Source of the DNA: Verrucomicrobiota bacterium
Lineage (GTDB): Bacteria > Verrucomicrobiota > Verrucomicrobiia > Limisphaerales > J093
NCBI GenBank assembly: GCA_022710935.1
Contig: JAKLFY010000001.1
Coordinates: 124,001-188,000 of the forward strand
DNA length: 64,000 nt
Reading direction: 5' to 3'
Of this stretch, positions 1-8,455 are shown in pieces. The translations under genes and the position numbers were made by a program. Position 1 is the first letter of the stretch. The number at the start of each line of letters is the position of its first letter. Below the pieces are notes generated by a model that saw only the letters and a program-made list of their open reading frames with translations, was not told the DNA's origin and did not search any database.

Positions 1-2
1 TC

Positions 3-1136
3 GATCAGGCCCAGACAACTCTCGAAGCGGAACGGGGTCGTTCGGCCATCCTCGAGTCCGAGAAACTCACCCTCGAGAACCGGGTGATGACCCTGTCCGC
101 TCGCCCCTCCGCTCCCGCGCCGGCCCCGGCCGCGCCCGCAACTGCCAGCGCCGCCCCCGCCCCCGCTCCAACGCCGGCCGCCCCAAGCCCGACTCCGGTG
201 ACTGCAGCCGCGCCCGCTGTCAGCCCGGCACCCGCCGTGGCGCCCGCCACCAAGGCGGAGAAGGCCGCCGAAAAGGCATGGATCAAGCAACTCGAGCGCG
301 AACGCAACGATTTGCGCAAGCGGGTGGCCGCGCTCTCGCGCGAGGTCCAGGACCGCAAAGTGCGCGGCGGAACCGCGCAGCAGGATCGGCTCGCGGAGGA
401 ACTGGCCATGCTGCGGGCGCGCATCCAAGTCTATGAAGCGCGTCAAGTGCCCTTCACACCCGAGGAGTTGGCCCTCTTCAACACCAAGGCCGCCCTGAGC
501 GATCGGGCCGAGCTGTCCGCGTCCAAACGCTCCGCGCGACAGATCCCGGCGGGCGCCGCGGCCCTCGTTGCCGACGCCAGGCGCGCCTTCCAGCGCGGCC
601 AGCTTGCCGAAGCCGAGCAGAAATTCAAGCAGGCGCTGGTTCTGGACGAGAAGAACGTGAATCTTCTGACCGACCTGGCTGCGACGCATCTGCAGCAGGG
701 CCAACTCGAGGCGGCGGAAGTGGCGTTGAACAAAGTGACCGCGCAGGAGCCAAACGATCCTGAGGCCCTCGCCCTGCTGGGTCTGCTGCGCTATCAGCAG
801 GCCAGATATGACGAGGCTCTCGATGTCCTGAGCCGGGCCGCGCAATTCAACCCGGACAACCCGAATACCCAAAACTACCTTGGCATCACGCTCGGCCTCA
901 AAGGCCAGCGCGGCCCCGCCGAACAGGCGTTCCGAAAGGCCATTCAACTCAGCCCCGACTACCCGGAAGCCCACTACAACCTCGCCCTCATCTACGTCCA
1001 CCAGAAGCCCCCGTTCCTCGAATTGGCGCGCTGGCACTACAACAAGGCCCTCGCGGCAGGCCACCAGGCCAATCCTGAGATCGAGCGATTGCTCAGCGGC
1101 ACCGCCTCGACGTCATCGGCGCCTCAGAATCCCTGA
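3..1136 (+). CDS. TPR-repeat protein with coiled-coil N-terminal part (5' end outside window)
   Basis: The reading frame is open to the first bases of the window, so the true start lies upstream and only the last 377 residues are seen. The visible part begins with a heptad-like, Glu/Leu-rich coiled coil (residues about 1-30). A strongly Ala/Pro-rich linker follows (about 35-85), then a second charged helix rich in Glu, Arg and Leu (about 85-145). The C-terminal 170 residues hold about five tetratricopeptide repeats, with the usual spacing of small residues (motifs such as GQLAEAEQKFKQAL and YPEAHYNLALIY). TPRs are protein-interaction modules, so a scaffold role in the envelope or cytoplasm is likely, but no partner is evident. 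An FG-GAP protein follows 44 bases downstream on the same strand and may be co-transcribed. Confidence 0.8.
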   Translation, partial: DQAQTTLEAERGRSAILESEKLTLENRVMTLSARPSAPAPAPAAPATASAAPAPAPTPAAPSPTPVTAAAPAVSPAPAVAPATKAEKAAEKAWIKQLERERNDLRKRVAALSREVQDRKVRGGTAQQDRLAEELAMLRARIQVYEARQVPFTPEELALFNTKAALSDRAELSASKRSARQIPAGAAALVADARRAFQRGQLAEAEQKFKQALVLDEKNVNLLTDLAATHLQQGQLEAAEVALNKVTAQEPNDPEALALLGLLRYQQARYDEALDVLSRAAQFNPDNPNTQNYLGITLGLKGQRGPAEQAFRKAIQLSPDYPEAHYNLALIYVHQKPPFLELARWHYNKALAAGHQANPEIERLLSGTASTSSAPQNP

Positions 1137-1180
1137 CTTCCGGGCTCGCCAATCGCCGTTCCGCTGCCATAATCCTCAGC

Positions 1181-3523
1181 GTGCATGCATACGAGAACAC
1201 TCTGAAGCAAGCCGTGAGGACCATTACCGCCATGACGCTCAGCGTCCTGGCCTTGTTTGCCGTCTGGGCCGGGCGCGCGGCCGACGACCAGGCCGGGTTC
1301 GGTTTCCAGGGGCCGGAGATCTTCCCCATCGACAACCTGATCAGCCTCCTGCGCGCGGCGGATTTCGACGGCGACGGGGCCCAGGATCTGATCGTGGTGA
1401 ACAACGCCCGCTCGAAAATCAACATTCTCTTCAATCGCGCCGGCAAGACCAACGATCTCGCCGCCCAACCGATCAGGCGCGAGATCAATGAACTGCCGCC
1501 CGATGCCCGGTTTCGCATCGAGTCGCTGGCATCCGAGAAGACCATCTCGGCCCTGGTGGTGACCGATTTGAACCAGGACCAGCGGCCCGACCTGGCCTTC
1601 TTTGGCGCCCCCAAGGAACTTGTCGTCCAGTACAACGAGGGCGCCAACACATGGAGCGCCCCGCGCCGTTGGAGCCTGGAAGACGGCCTGCTGGATCCGA
1701 ACGCCCTGACAAGCGGCGACCTCAACGGCGACGGACTCGAAGACCTCCTGCTGCTCGGGGAGAGCACGCTCTACTTCCTGGCCCAACAGCCCGACCACGC
1801 CCTCGCCGAGCCGGAGAAGATCCCGTACAGCGGAGTCGTCAAAGCGGCGCAGATCATCGACATCGACGGTGACGGGCGCTCGGATCTGATGCTGGTGAAT
1901 TGGGAGCATGCCAATCCGTTCCGGTTCCGCCTTCAAAATGCAGCCGGCCAGCTCGGCCCCGAGGTCCACTTTACCCTCCCCGCCATTCGCTCCTATGCCA
2001 TGGAAGATCTCGATGGCGACAAGAAGACCGAGGTCATGACCATCGCCGCAAAATCGGGGCGCGCCCAGATCTCCAACTTCATTCTCAAGCCGGCTGAGGC
2101 GCTGACCGGCGATTTCAGCCAAGGCCAGTTCCAGGTCGTTCCCTTCGCGAAAACGACCAAGAATCGCCGCGGAATCGCCTGGGCCGACGTCAGCCACGAC
2201 GGCTTGTCGGATCTCCTGGTCGCCGAGCCGGACAGCGGACAGGTCTCGTTGTTTCTCCAGCAGCCCGACGGCTCGCTGGCCGCGCCCCGCACCTTTCCGA
2301 CTTTCACCGGCGTCGGTGAACTGGGCGTTGCGGACTGGGACGGCGACGGGCGGGCCGAGATCTTCTTCCTCAGCGCGGATGAGCGCCAGATCGGGGTCAG
2401 CCGCCTCGACGAGGCCGGGCGGATTGCTTTCCCGACCCTGATTCCGATCGAGGGGCGGCCTTTGACCATGGCCGCGGGCAGGGTGCGCGCCGATCAGAAG
2501 CCGCTGCTGGCGGCCGTCGTGGATGTGGACGGCAAGCGCGAGCTGTGGCTGCGGGCCGCGGACGGGGCCGTCACGCGTCAGAAACTCAGCGAGGCCTTTA
2601 AGTCGAACCCATCGAGCCTGACAATCCACGATCTCAATCATGACGGCTTGCCCGACCTGGTGGTGTTGATTCCGTACGAAAAGGTGAAGGTCCTGCTCCA
2701 GGGCGACACCGAGTCCTTCGACGAACAGGACGTCGCCCCACCCGGCGGCAGCGCCGAGCAGCCGTGGTTGAGTGCCGCCGACGTGGACGGCGACGGCAAA
2801 GCGGAGCTGCTGCTCGCCCAGAAGAACTTCGTCCGGGCTGTGGTCCTGCAAGCCGACGCCGGCCCCAAGGAAGGCGCATCGAGGGCAACTTGGACCTTCC
2901 GTGTCAAGGAGCAGATCAATGGGGCATCGAGCAGCTCGCGCATCGTTGGGGCGGCTTCCCTGCGCAACGGAACCAACGACGTATCGAGCCTCTTCCTGCT
3001 CGATGCCGAGCGCAAAGCCCTGACCTTGTGCGAACGCGATCCCTCGGGCGTCTGGCAGGCCCTGCGCAATGTGCCCCTGCCGGTGACGGATTTCACCGCT
3101 CTCGAAGCCGTGGCTCTGGGCGGCGATCAGCCCAACGCCGTCCTGTTCCTCGGCTTGAACAGCGTCGCCTGGCTCCCCCTGCGCGGAATGGTCTGGGAGT
3201 TCTCGAGCCTCGACGACTACGAGACTCCCGTCAAAGACGGATTCCTCCACGACGTCGTCCCCGGCGATCTCAACCACGACGGTTGCCAGGACCTCGTCTT
3301 CCTCGAAACCGCCAAGAATTACCTCGACCTGGTCCGGTTCGAACCGCCGCATCGACTCGTCCCAGCCAACCGCTGGCAGGTCTTCGAAGAACGGACCTTT
3401 CGGTCCCGCCGACCCGACACGCCCGAGCCGCGCGAGGCGTTGATTGCCGATCTGACCGGCGACGGCAAGAACGATCTGGCCGTCGTCGTCCATGATCGCA
3501 TTCTCGTTTATCCCCAGGAATAG
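1181..3523 (+). CDS. Secreted FG-GAP/VCBS repeat protein
   Basis: A 780-residue protein with an N-terminal hydrophobic segment ending near AGRAADD, which looks like a signal peptide. The frame opens at a GTG; an in-frame ATG at 1232 (MTLSVLALFAVW) gives a cleaner signal peptide and may be the real start. The mature part carries about eleven calcium-loop motifs of the form D-x-[DN]-x-D-G-x-x-D-[LIV], for example DFDGDGAQDL, DLNGDGLEDL, DIDGDGRSDL, DLNHDGLPDL and DLTGDGKNDL. These are FG-GAP/VCBS blades, which usually build integrin-like beta-propellers on the cell surface or in the periplasm. No enzymatic domain is seen. It lies between a TPR gene and a UvrD helicase gene that starts six bases after its stop. 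Confidence 0.85.
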   Translation: MHAYENTLKQAVRTITAMTLSVLALFAVWAGRAADDQAGFGFQGPEIFPIDNLISLLRAADFDGDGAQDLIVVNNARSKINILFNRAGKTNDLAAQPIRREINELPPDARFRIESLASEKTISALVVTDLNQDQRPDLAFFGAPKELVVQYNEGANTWSAPRRWSLEDGLLDPNALTSGDLNGDGLEDLLLLGESTLYFLAQQPDHALAEPEKIPYSGVVKAAQIIDIDGDGRSDLMLVNWEHANPFRFRLQNAAGQLGPEVHFTLPAIRSYAMEDLDGDKKTEVMTIAAKSGRAQISNFILKPAEALTGDFSQGQFQVVPFAKTTKNRRGIAWADVSHDGLSDLLVAEPDSGQVSLFLQQPDGSLAAPRTFPTFTGVGELGVADWDGDGRAEIFFLSADERQIGVSRLDEAGRIAFPTLIPIEGRPLTMAAGRVRADQKPLLAAVVDVDGKRELWLRAADGAVTRQKLSEAFKSNPSSLTIHDLNHDGLPDLVVLIPYEKVKVLLQGDTESFDEQDVAPPGGSAEQPWLSAADVDGDGKAELLLAQKNFVRAVVLQADAGPKEGASRATWTFRVKEQINGASSSSRIVGAASLRNGTNDVSSLFLLDAERKALTLCERDPSGVWQALRNVPLPVTDFTALEAVALGGDQPNAVLFLGLNSVAWLPLRGMVWEFSSLDDYETPVKDGFLHDVVPGDLNHDGCQDLVFLETAKNYLDLVRFEPPHRLVPANRWQVFEERTFRSRRPDTPEPREALIADLTGDGKNDLAVVVHDRILVYPQE

Positions 3524-3529
3524 GGCGCC

Positions 3530-5611
3530 GTGCCACGCGACTCTGTGTTGCCTCGATTTCAGGCGCCCGCCGCGCCGCAGATCGACTATGCCCGGGAGCT
3601 GAACCCCCAACAGTTCGCCGCGGTCACCGCCTTGCCCGGCCCCGCCCTGGTCATCGCCGGCGCCGGCGCCGGCAAAACACGCACGCTCGTCTACCGCGTG
3701 GCTTTCCTGATCGAACAGGGGATTCCTCCCGAATGCATTCTCCTCCTCACGTTCACCAACAAGGCAGCGCGGGAGATGATGCAGCGCGTGCGCGAGCTGC
3801 TCGACAACGACTTGGGCGGCCTCTGGGGCGGCACATTTCATTCCATCGGTCACCGCATCCTGCGCCGACACGCCGAAGCCATCGGGTATCCGCCCGACTT
3901 CACCATCCTGGACCGGGAGGACGCAGCCGACTTGATTCGCGCCTGCCTGGGCGAGGCCAAGGTCGCGCCGCAGGAGCCTCTCTTCCCGAAGGCCGATGTG
4001 CTCGCCGAGATCTTCTCGCTGGCCGCAAACATGCAGATCGCCATCCCCGAGACCCTCGAACGGCATTTCCCGTCGTTCGAGACGCTGGCGGAGACCATCG
4101 TCGACCTCGAGAGGCGCTACACGGAACGCAAACGCCAGGCCGGCGTGGTCGATTTCGACGATCTCCTGGCGCTCTGGCTCGCTCTGCTCCGCGACCACCC
4201 GGACGTGCTCGAAGGCCTGCAGCGCCGCTTCCAGTTCCTCCTCGTCGATGAGTACCAGGACACCAACCGGATTCAAAGCGACCTGGTCGATCTGCTGGCC
4301 GCCCGACACGACAATATCATGGCGGTCGGCGACGATTCCCAGAGCATCTACTCGTGGCGCGGCGCCAACTTCCAGAACATCCTCCGGTTCCCCGATCGGC
4401 ATCCCAACACCACCGTCTACCGGATCGAGACCAATTACCGGAGCACGCCCAATATCCTCCGCCTCGCCAACGCCGCCATAGCTCCCAATATCCATCAGTT
4501 CCCCAAGGAACTCGCCGCCGTGCGCCCGCCCGGGGCCAAACCGGCGCTGGTTGTGTGCCCTGACGGCCGGGTCCAGGCGGCCTTCGTGGCCGCGCGCGCG
4601 ACCGAGTTGCGTGAGGAAGGTACGTCGCTGAACGCGATGGCCGTCCTGTACCGCTCCCATTTCCATGCGCTCGAACTCCAGTTGGAACTGACCCGGCGCC
4701 ACATCCCCTTCAGCATCACCAGCGGCATCCGTTTCTTCGAGCAGGCCCATGTCAAGGATCTGACCGCCATCCTCAAACTGGTCTCGAATCACCGCGACGA
4801 AATCGCCTTCAAGCGCCTGGTCCGCCTGCTCCCCGGCATTGGCGCCGTCGCGTCCGGACGGCTCTGGGCGCAGTTCGCCCGCCAATTGCCCCCGCAGCCG
4901 TCCGCATCCTCATCGGCCCCGGACGACCTGCCGCCGCCCTCCCCCGCCCTGCTTGCCCGCTCCTTCCAGGCCATGGCGTCATCCGTGCCCAAGAAGGCAT
5001 CCTCCTCCTGGACGCAGCTCTCCGCAACACTCGGGCAACTCGAACAGGAGCGGGCGCGAGGCAAGGTCTCGGACCTGATCGCTCTCGCGCTTGATGGCTT
5101 CTACAGAACCCATCTCGAGGCAACCTACGCCAATGCCCGCGCCCGGATCGACGACCTCGACCAGCTCGCTTCCTATGGCCGACAGTTCGCCAGCCTGCAC
5201 GAGTTCCTCGCCCAGCTCGCCCTGCTCAGCAATGTCGAGGCCGAAGGCGAAACCCGCCCTCAGCAGGATGACGAACGCATCCGCCTCACGACGGTCCACC
5301 AGGCCAAGGGCCTCGAATTCGACGTCGTGTTCCTCATCATGCTCTGCGATGGCTTGTTCCCCTCAGCCCGGGCCGCCAAAAGCGTCGAGGGCGAGGAGGA
5401 AGAGCGGCGCCTGTTCTATGTCGCCATCACGCGCGCGCGCAATGAGCTCTACCTCTGCTACCCCGCCATACGCAGCTTTGGCGCCGGCGGCGCCGAGACC
5501 CCCCAACAGCCCTCGCGGTTTCTTGAGGATCTTCCCGCCGAATTGATGGAAACCTGGAATCTCCACCCCCCCGAGTGGGGCAACGAAACTCAGACACTGG
5601 AGCCTGGCTAA
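3530..5611 (+). CDS. UvrD/PcrA/Rep-family ATP-dependent 3'-5' DNA helicase
   Basis: A 693-residue superfamily 1A helicase. All core motifs are visible: the Q-motif region (LNPQQFAAV), Walker A (GAGAGKT, about residues 44-50), motif Ia (TFTNKAAREM), Walker B/motif II (DEYQDTN, about 239), motif III (VGDDSQSIYSWRGA, about 266), motif IV (ETNYRSTPNIL), motif V (TVHQAKGLEFD, about 588) and motif VI (FYVAITRAR, about 628). Family members unwind DNA in excision repair, restart and recombination. The GTG start, six bases after the FG-GAP stop, is the first in-frame start. The region around residues 450-490 is a Ser/Pro/Ala-rich insertion in the 2B part. Which paralogue it is (UvrD, PcrA or Rep) cannot be decided from sequence alone. 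Confidence 0.93.
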   Translation: MPRDSVLPRFQAPAAPQIDYARELNPQQFAAVTALPGPALVIAGAGAGKTRTLVYRVAFLIEQGIPPECILLLTFTNKAAREMMQRVRELLDNDLGGLWGGTFHSIGHRILRRHAEAIGYPPDFTILDREDAADLIRACLGEAKVAPQEPLFPKADVLAEIFSLAANMQIAIPETLERHFPSFETLAETIVDLERRYTERKRQAGVVDFDDLLALWLALLRDHPDVLEGLQRRFQFLLVDEYQDTNRIQSDLVDLLAARHDNIMAVGDDSQSIYSWRGANFQNILRFPDRHPNTTVYRIETNYRSTPNILRLANAAIAPNIHQFPKELAAVRPPGAKPALVVCPDGRVQAAFVAARATELREEGTSLNAMAVLYRSHFHALELQLELTRRHIPFSITSGIRFFEQAHVKDLTAILKLVSNHRDEIAFKRLVRLLPGIGAVASGRLWAQFARQLPPQPSASSSAPDDLPPPSPALLARSFQAMASSVPKKASSSWTQLSATLGQLEQERARGKVSDLIALALDGFYRTHLEATYANARARIDDLDQLASYGRQFASLHEFLAQLALLSNVEAEGETRPQQDDERIRLTTVHQAKGLEFDVVFLIMLCDGLFPSARAAKSVEGEEEERRLFYVAITRARNELYLCYPAIRSFGAGGAETPQQPSRFLEDLPAELMETWNLHPPEWGNETQTLEPG

Positions 5612-5751
5612 CCCGCTTCGCGCCGGTACTTGCCGCCGTGGTCCGGTTCGTAAAGCCGCAGACCCAACACATCGCGCATCGCATCGAAATGCCGATCGCG
5701 CGCATAGACACGCCATCCGCGGCTCACGCTCACGGTAGCCACCAGAATCAT
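5608..5751 (-). pseudogene. Fragment of a VapC-type PIN-domain toxin (C-terminal end)
   Basis: On the minus strand, a 47-codon open frame reads SRGWRVYARDRHFDAMRDV and then GLRLYEP before its stop. The layout 'RGW-V-TRD-HF' followed by a Leu-rich end is typical of the last strand and helix of PIN-domain ribonucleases of VapBC toxin-antitoxin pairs. A stop codon lies a few codons upstream in frame, and the first two-thirds of the domain, with most of the catalytic acidic residues, is missing. The stop overlaps the end of the helicase gene on the other strand. I read it as a decayed toxin gene. No antitoxin partner is visible in the 100 bases next to it. Confidence 0.5.
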
Positions 5752-5849
5752 CAGAACGTCAGATTATGCCCTGCCAAGTGCTTTGATACGAAACAACTTG
5801 GCCAGAGCCCGGGCATCAGAGCAGAGCACGCGCAGCCTTGTGAAACGGG

Positions 5850-6707
5850 CTATGCAAACAAGCTACTCGGATTCACCCCGGCCGGCAGGTTGCGCCCACC
5901 CTCGTAAAACCGCTCGAGGCGCGCGCCAGTCCAGCGTCGCAACCGGTACAGGGTGGCAAAGACAAAATCAGGCGCCGCCTGCCCCTGGCCGCCGACGAGT
6001 TCCCCTCCGCGCCGGACGTTGTCCTGCATCCAGGGCGGCAAGACGAGGTGATACGGATTGCGCTTCACCTCGCCCACGTGAAACGTCAGAGCGGTCACCA
6101 TGTCCGCGACGTCGGTGGCCGTCAGCTCGACCATCAGGTTCGGATCGTCCATCTGCCCCCAATACTCGATCTCGACACTGAAGCATGAGAGTCGCGCGCC
6201 GATCGCCTGCAGGGCGTCCGTGACCAGGCAATGCACTCCCTCATGCGTGCTGTTCCAATCCTGGTCGTGAGGAAAAAAGATCACGCGCGGCTGATGTTCG
6301 AGGAGGATTTCGGCGATCGTGCGGACCATCGGTTGCCAGACGGCGGGTTGACCCTGGCGTGTCTTGCGATTGACTTTCTCGAGACCGGTCGGCCCGGTCT
6401 GAAGCAGGCCAAAGCCGAGGTACTGACAGGCGTTTCTGAGTTCCTCGAACCGTCCCGCCCGGCGGGCGGGATTGCTGCCTTGAGTGACAGCGACGTTGAT
6501 CACGTTCATGCGGGCCTCACGCAACAGGCGCAGCGCAAGACCGCCGACGATGCACTCGTCATCCGGATGGGGCGAGAAGATCAAGGCCTTCGGCGCGTTC
6601 GCCGGGATCTCCGGCTTCGGGGCAGGCGGAAACCCGCCCAGAGGATAGTTCTTCGCTTCCCGGGCGTACCGGGCATATTCGTTAACAAGGTGGTGATACG
6701 GGTTCAT
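5850..6707 (-). CDS. PIG-L/LmbE-family N-acetylglucosamine deacetylase-like protein
   Basis: A 285-residue protein of the PIG-L/LmbE family, zinc enzymes that remove acetyl groups from GlcNAc-containing substrates (MshB, BshB, PIG-L). The zinc-binding signature HPDDE sits in IFSPHPDDECIVGG (about residue 50). A second region, FFPHDQDWNSTHEGVH, supplies the distal His motif. No signal peptide is seen, so it is probably cytoplasmic. I use the ATG at 6707; a TTG nine bases upstream would touch the stop of the preceding ROK-like gene. The two genes are thus end to end and probably translationally coupled. A deacetylase next to a sugar kinase suggests amino-sugar turnover, but the substrate is unknown. 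Confidence 0.88.
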   Translation of the reverse strand: MNPYHHLVNEYARYAREAKNYPLGGFPPAPKPEIPANAPKALIFSPHPDDECIVGGLALRLLREARMNVINVAVTQGSNPARRAGRFEELRNACQYLGFGLLQTGPTGLEKVNRKTRQGQPAVWQPMVRTIAEILLEHQPRVIFFPHDQDWNSTHEGVHCLVTDALQAIGARLSCFSVEIEYWGQMDDPNLMVELTATDVADMVTALTFHVGEVKRNPYHLVLPPWMQDNVRRGGELVGGQGQAAPDFVFATLYRLRRWTGARLERFYEGGRNLPAGVNPSSLFA

Positions 6708-6716
6708 AGCTGACAA

Positions 6717-8129
6717 TTACGGGTGAGACACCACGGGCAGACTTGCCGCGGCGATGGCCTGGCCATGTCGTTTCTGCGTTTCATCGGGGGTGTGCAGATT
6801 CACCCGGCTGGCCAATTCCGGGAACTCGGCCTGCAGCACGTGCTTGGCCCCGTCGAGAATCACCGCTCCACCCGTGCCGGACGTGACCCGTCCGAGGATG
6901 AGGAGATGGCGAAACTCGTAGAAATCGGCGAAGTGAGCGATGGCATATCCGAGATAGATGCCGATGGTTTCGTAGATGCGACGGGCGCGCGCGTCGTTCG
7001 CTGCCATCAGGGCCTGGACTTGTTTGAGGCATTCCGGCAAGGGTGTCCCGGCGGCCACCGGGATGCCCGCCGCCTCGACCAACCGCCCGACGCATTGTTG
7101 GGAGAAATACCTCGCGCCGCAGCCAAAATCGCCCGACCACTCGTCCACCGAAGCGCCGGGATTGTAGTCGACCGGCACAAACGCCAATTCGTTAAGCCAG
7201 GAGGTGATGTTGCCCTGAGGGGTCACGTAGCCGCCCGCGGTGCTTGTGCCCAGCGCAATGCCAAGCACCGCGTTGTCGCCGAGCGCCATCGACCCGGCCA
7301 GCGCCGTCACCTCGCCGTCATTGACGACCTCGAAGGGGACATTGTTCCAGGCCTTGCGGATCTCGAAGAACAGGTCCTTGACACGGCGATTGAAGAGATC
7401 GGGCGGCACGCCGCGGAAGAGCGAGGCGACCTTGACGCGATTGTTCACATACACCCCGGCCGCGCTGCCGCCGATGGCATCCACCCGCGGCAAGTGCTCG
7501 GCCGCGCGCCTCAGCGAGTGCATGATGCCGTCGTAGTGATACTGCGGGTCGGGTTGGCGCACCGGATCCCAAACCACCTCCTCGCTGAACACGACGCGCC
7601 CGTCGATCACGGCCGCCACCTTGCGGTCGCTCCCGCCCAGATCGAAGCCGATGCGGCAGCCTTCGAGGTGGCGTCCGAGCGGCTGCGTGTTCGAGCGGTG
7701 TGGCGGCAGTTCATCCGGCTGGCACCAGCGCACCTCGAAAGGCCGCTCATAAACCCGCCCGCCCATCATCTCCGCATCGAACTTGCCGGTCGCATGCGTC
7801 TTGTAATGACCGGCGAGAGCCTCGGCAAGCGGGGCCGGCCCGGCAAAATGAATTCGGAAACCGCCGCGCGACCAGAGGAGGAACTTGAGCCAACGCTCGA
7901 CGTGCAAGAAGTTCCCGCCGGCATCGGGATGATCCTCCGGCAGCACGGTCGTGGCGAAGTGCTCGATGGAACCATCGGCCTGTTCGAGTCCCACGCGCAC
8001 CGGCACGGCCCGCCCGGTTTGGGCCGCCAGGGCCTGGAAGGCGCGGTTTGCGAGCACCGGCGGGCGAAACGCCGAATCCAGAGGAGGCGCGACGCGCGGG
8101 GCGACGAGTTTCAAGCGTGTGTTAAGCAT
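6717..8129 (-). CDS. ROK-family-like sugar kinase (ASKHA fold)
   Basis: A 470-residue protein whose C-terminal ~300 residues match ROK/hexokinase-like ATPases. It has a phosphate-1 loop (IGFDLGGSDRKVAAV, about residue 155), a candidate catalytic Asp in VVNDGEVTALAG and a phosphate-2/adenosine region (GIALGTSTAGGYV). The usual ROK zinc cluster CxCGxxGCxE is not recognisable; only FGCGARYFSQQC is in that area. An N-terminal extension of about 150 residues is unusual for ROK kinases and has no family I recognise. It lies directly upstream of the PIG-L deacetylase and is probably co-transcribed with it, so an amino sugar or related sugar is a plausible substrate. It could also be a regulator-like ROK protein, but no helix-turn-helix is seen. 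Confidence 0.8.
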   Translation of the reverse strand: MLNTRLKLVAPRVAPPLDSAFRPPVLANRAFQALAAQTGRAVPVRVGLEQADGSIEHFATTVLPEDHPDAGGNFLHVERWLKFLLWSRGGFRIHFAGPAPLAEALAGHYKTHATGKFDAEMMGGRVYERPFEVRWCQPDELPPHRSNTQPLGRHLEGCRIGFDLGGSDRKVAAVIDGRVVFSEEVVWDPVRQPDPQYHYDGIMHSLRRAAEHLPRVDAIGGSAAGVYVNNRVKVASLFRGVPPDLFNRRVKDLFFEIRKAWNNVPFEVVNDGEVTALAGSMALGDNAVLGIALGTSTAGGYVTPQGNITSWLNELAFVPVDYNPGASVDEWSGDFGCGARYFSQQCVGRLVEAAGIPVAAGTPLPECLKQVQALMAANDARARRIYETIGIYLGYAIAHFADFYEFRHLLILGRVTSGTGGAVILDGAKHVLQAEFPELASRVNLHTPDETQKRHGQAIAAASLPVVSHP

Positions 8130-8455
8130 ACAATGCTGGCGAGCCTACGACGAATCCCGATTGCGAATCAAAGCGGAAATCGCGGTCAGCGGGAGATCCG
8201 CACCCGGACGTGCGCTTGCCTTTCGCTCAGCCGCGGGCCACAGTCGGCCGCAATGGTATCCCGAGACGCAGCGCGGCAAAGCCGCAGCCAACGCAACGGG
8301 AACCTCACGCACGTCCGGCGACGACGCACGCGCCGGTCGCCGCGCTGCGCTGGCGCTGCTGCGCAGCGCTGGAGAATAGAAGTGCGGAAATCCTGCCAGA
8401 AATGCAAGACTGTCACCGATTGCAGTGCAAAGAGCGGCTCACTGTGGATTGGATA
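8130..8455. other. Intergenic region between divergent ROK-like and glycosyltransferase genes
   Basis: This 326-base stretch lies between two divergently transcribed genes and must hold both promoters. I see no convincing gene. An open frame continues upstream of the glycosyltransferase start, but it is Arg/Pro/Ala-rich with no family features. The region holds one copy of a dispersed palindromic repeat (8266-8286). It also holds a second hairpin at about 8334-8357 with arms GCTGCGC and GCGCAGC. No clear -35/-10 pair can be called with confidence. Confidence 0.5.
8266..8286 (+). repeat. Dispersed palindromic repeat, family A, copy 1
   Basis: A 21-base sequence that occurs again, perfectly but inverted, at 41069-41089. 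Its core GCGGCAAAGCCGC is a 5-bp stem with an AAA loop. Both copies are intergenic. It resembles a REP-like element. I believe closely similar sequences recur in verrucomicrobial genomes, but that comes from memory and was not checked. Confidence 0.7.

Noticed and set aside
1124-4885. A 1253-codon open frame on the minus strand opposite the FG-GAP and helicase genes
   Set aside because: It is an antisense shadow in GC-rich DNA; the plus strand has clear domain motifs in both genes.
8334-8357. Hairpin GCTGCGC/GCGCAGC before the glycosyltransferase as a terminator or riboswitch
   Set aside because: The stem is only seven bases, there is no T-run and no known riboswitch pattern.
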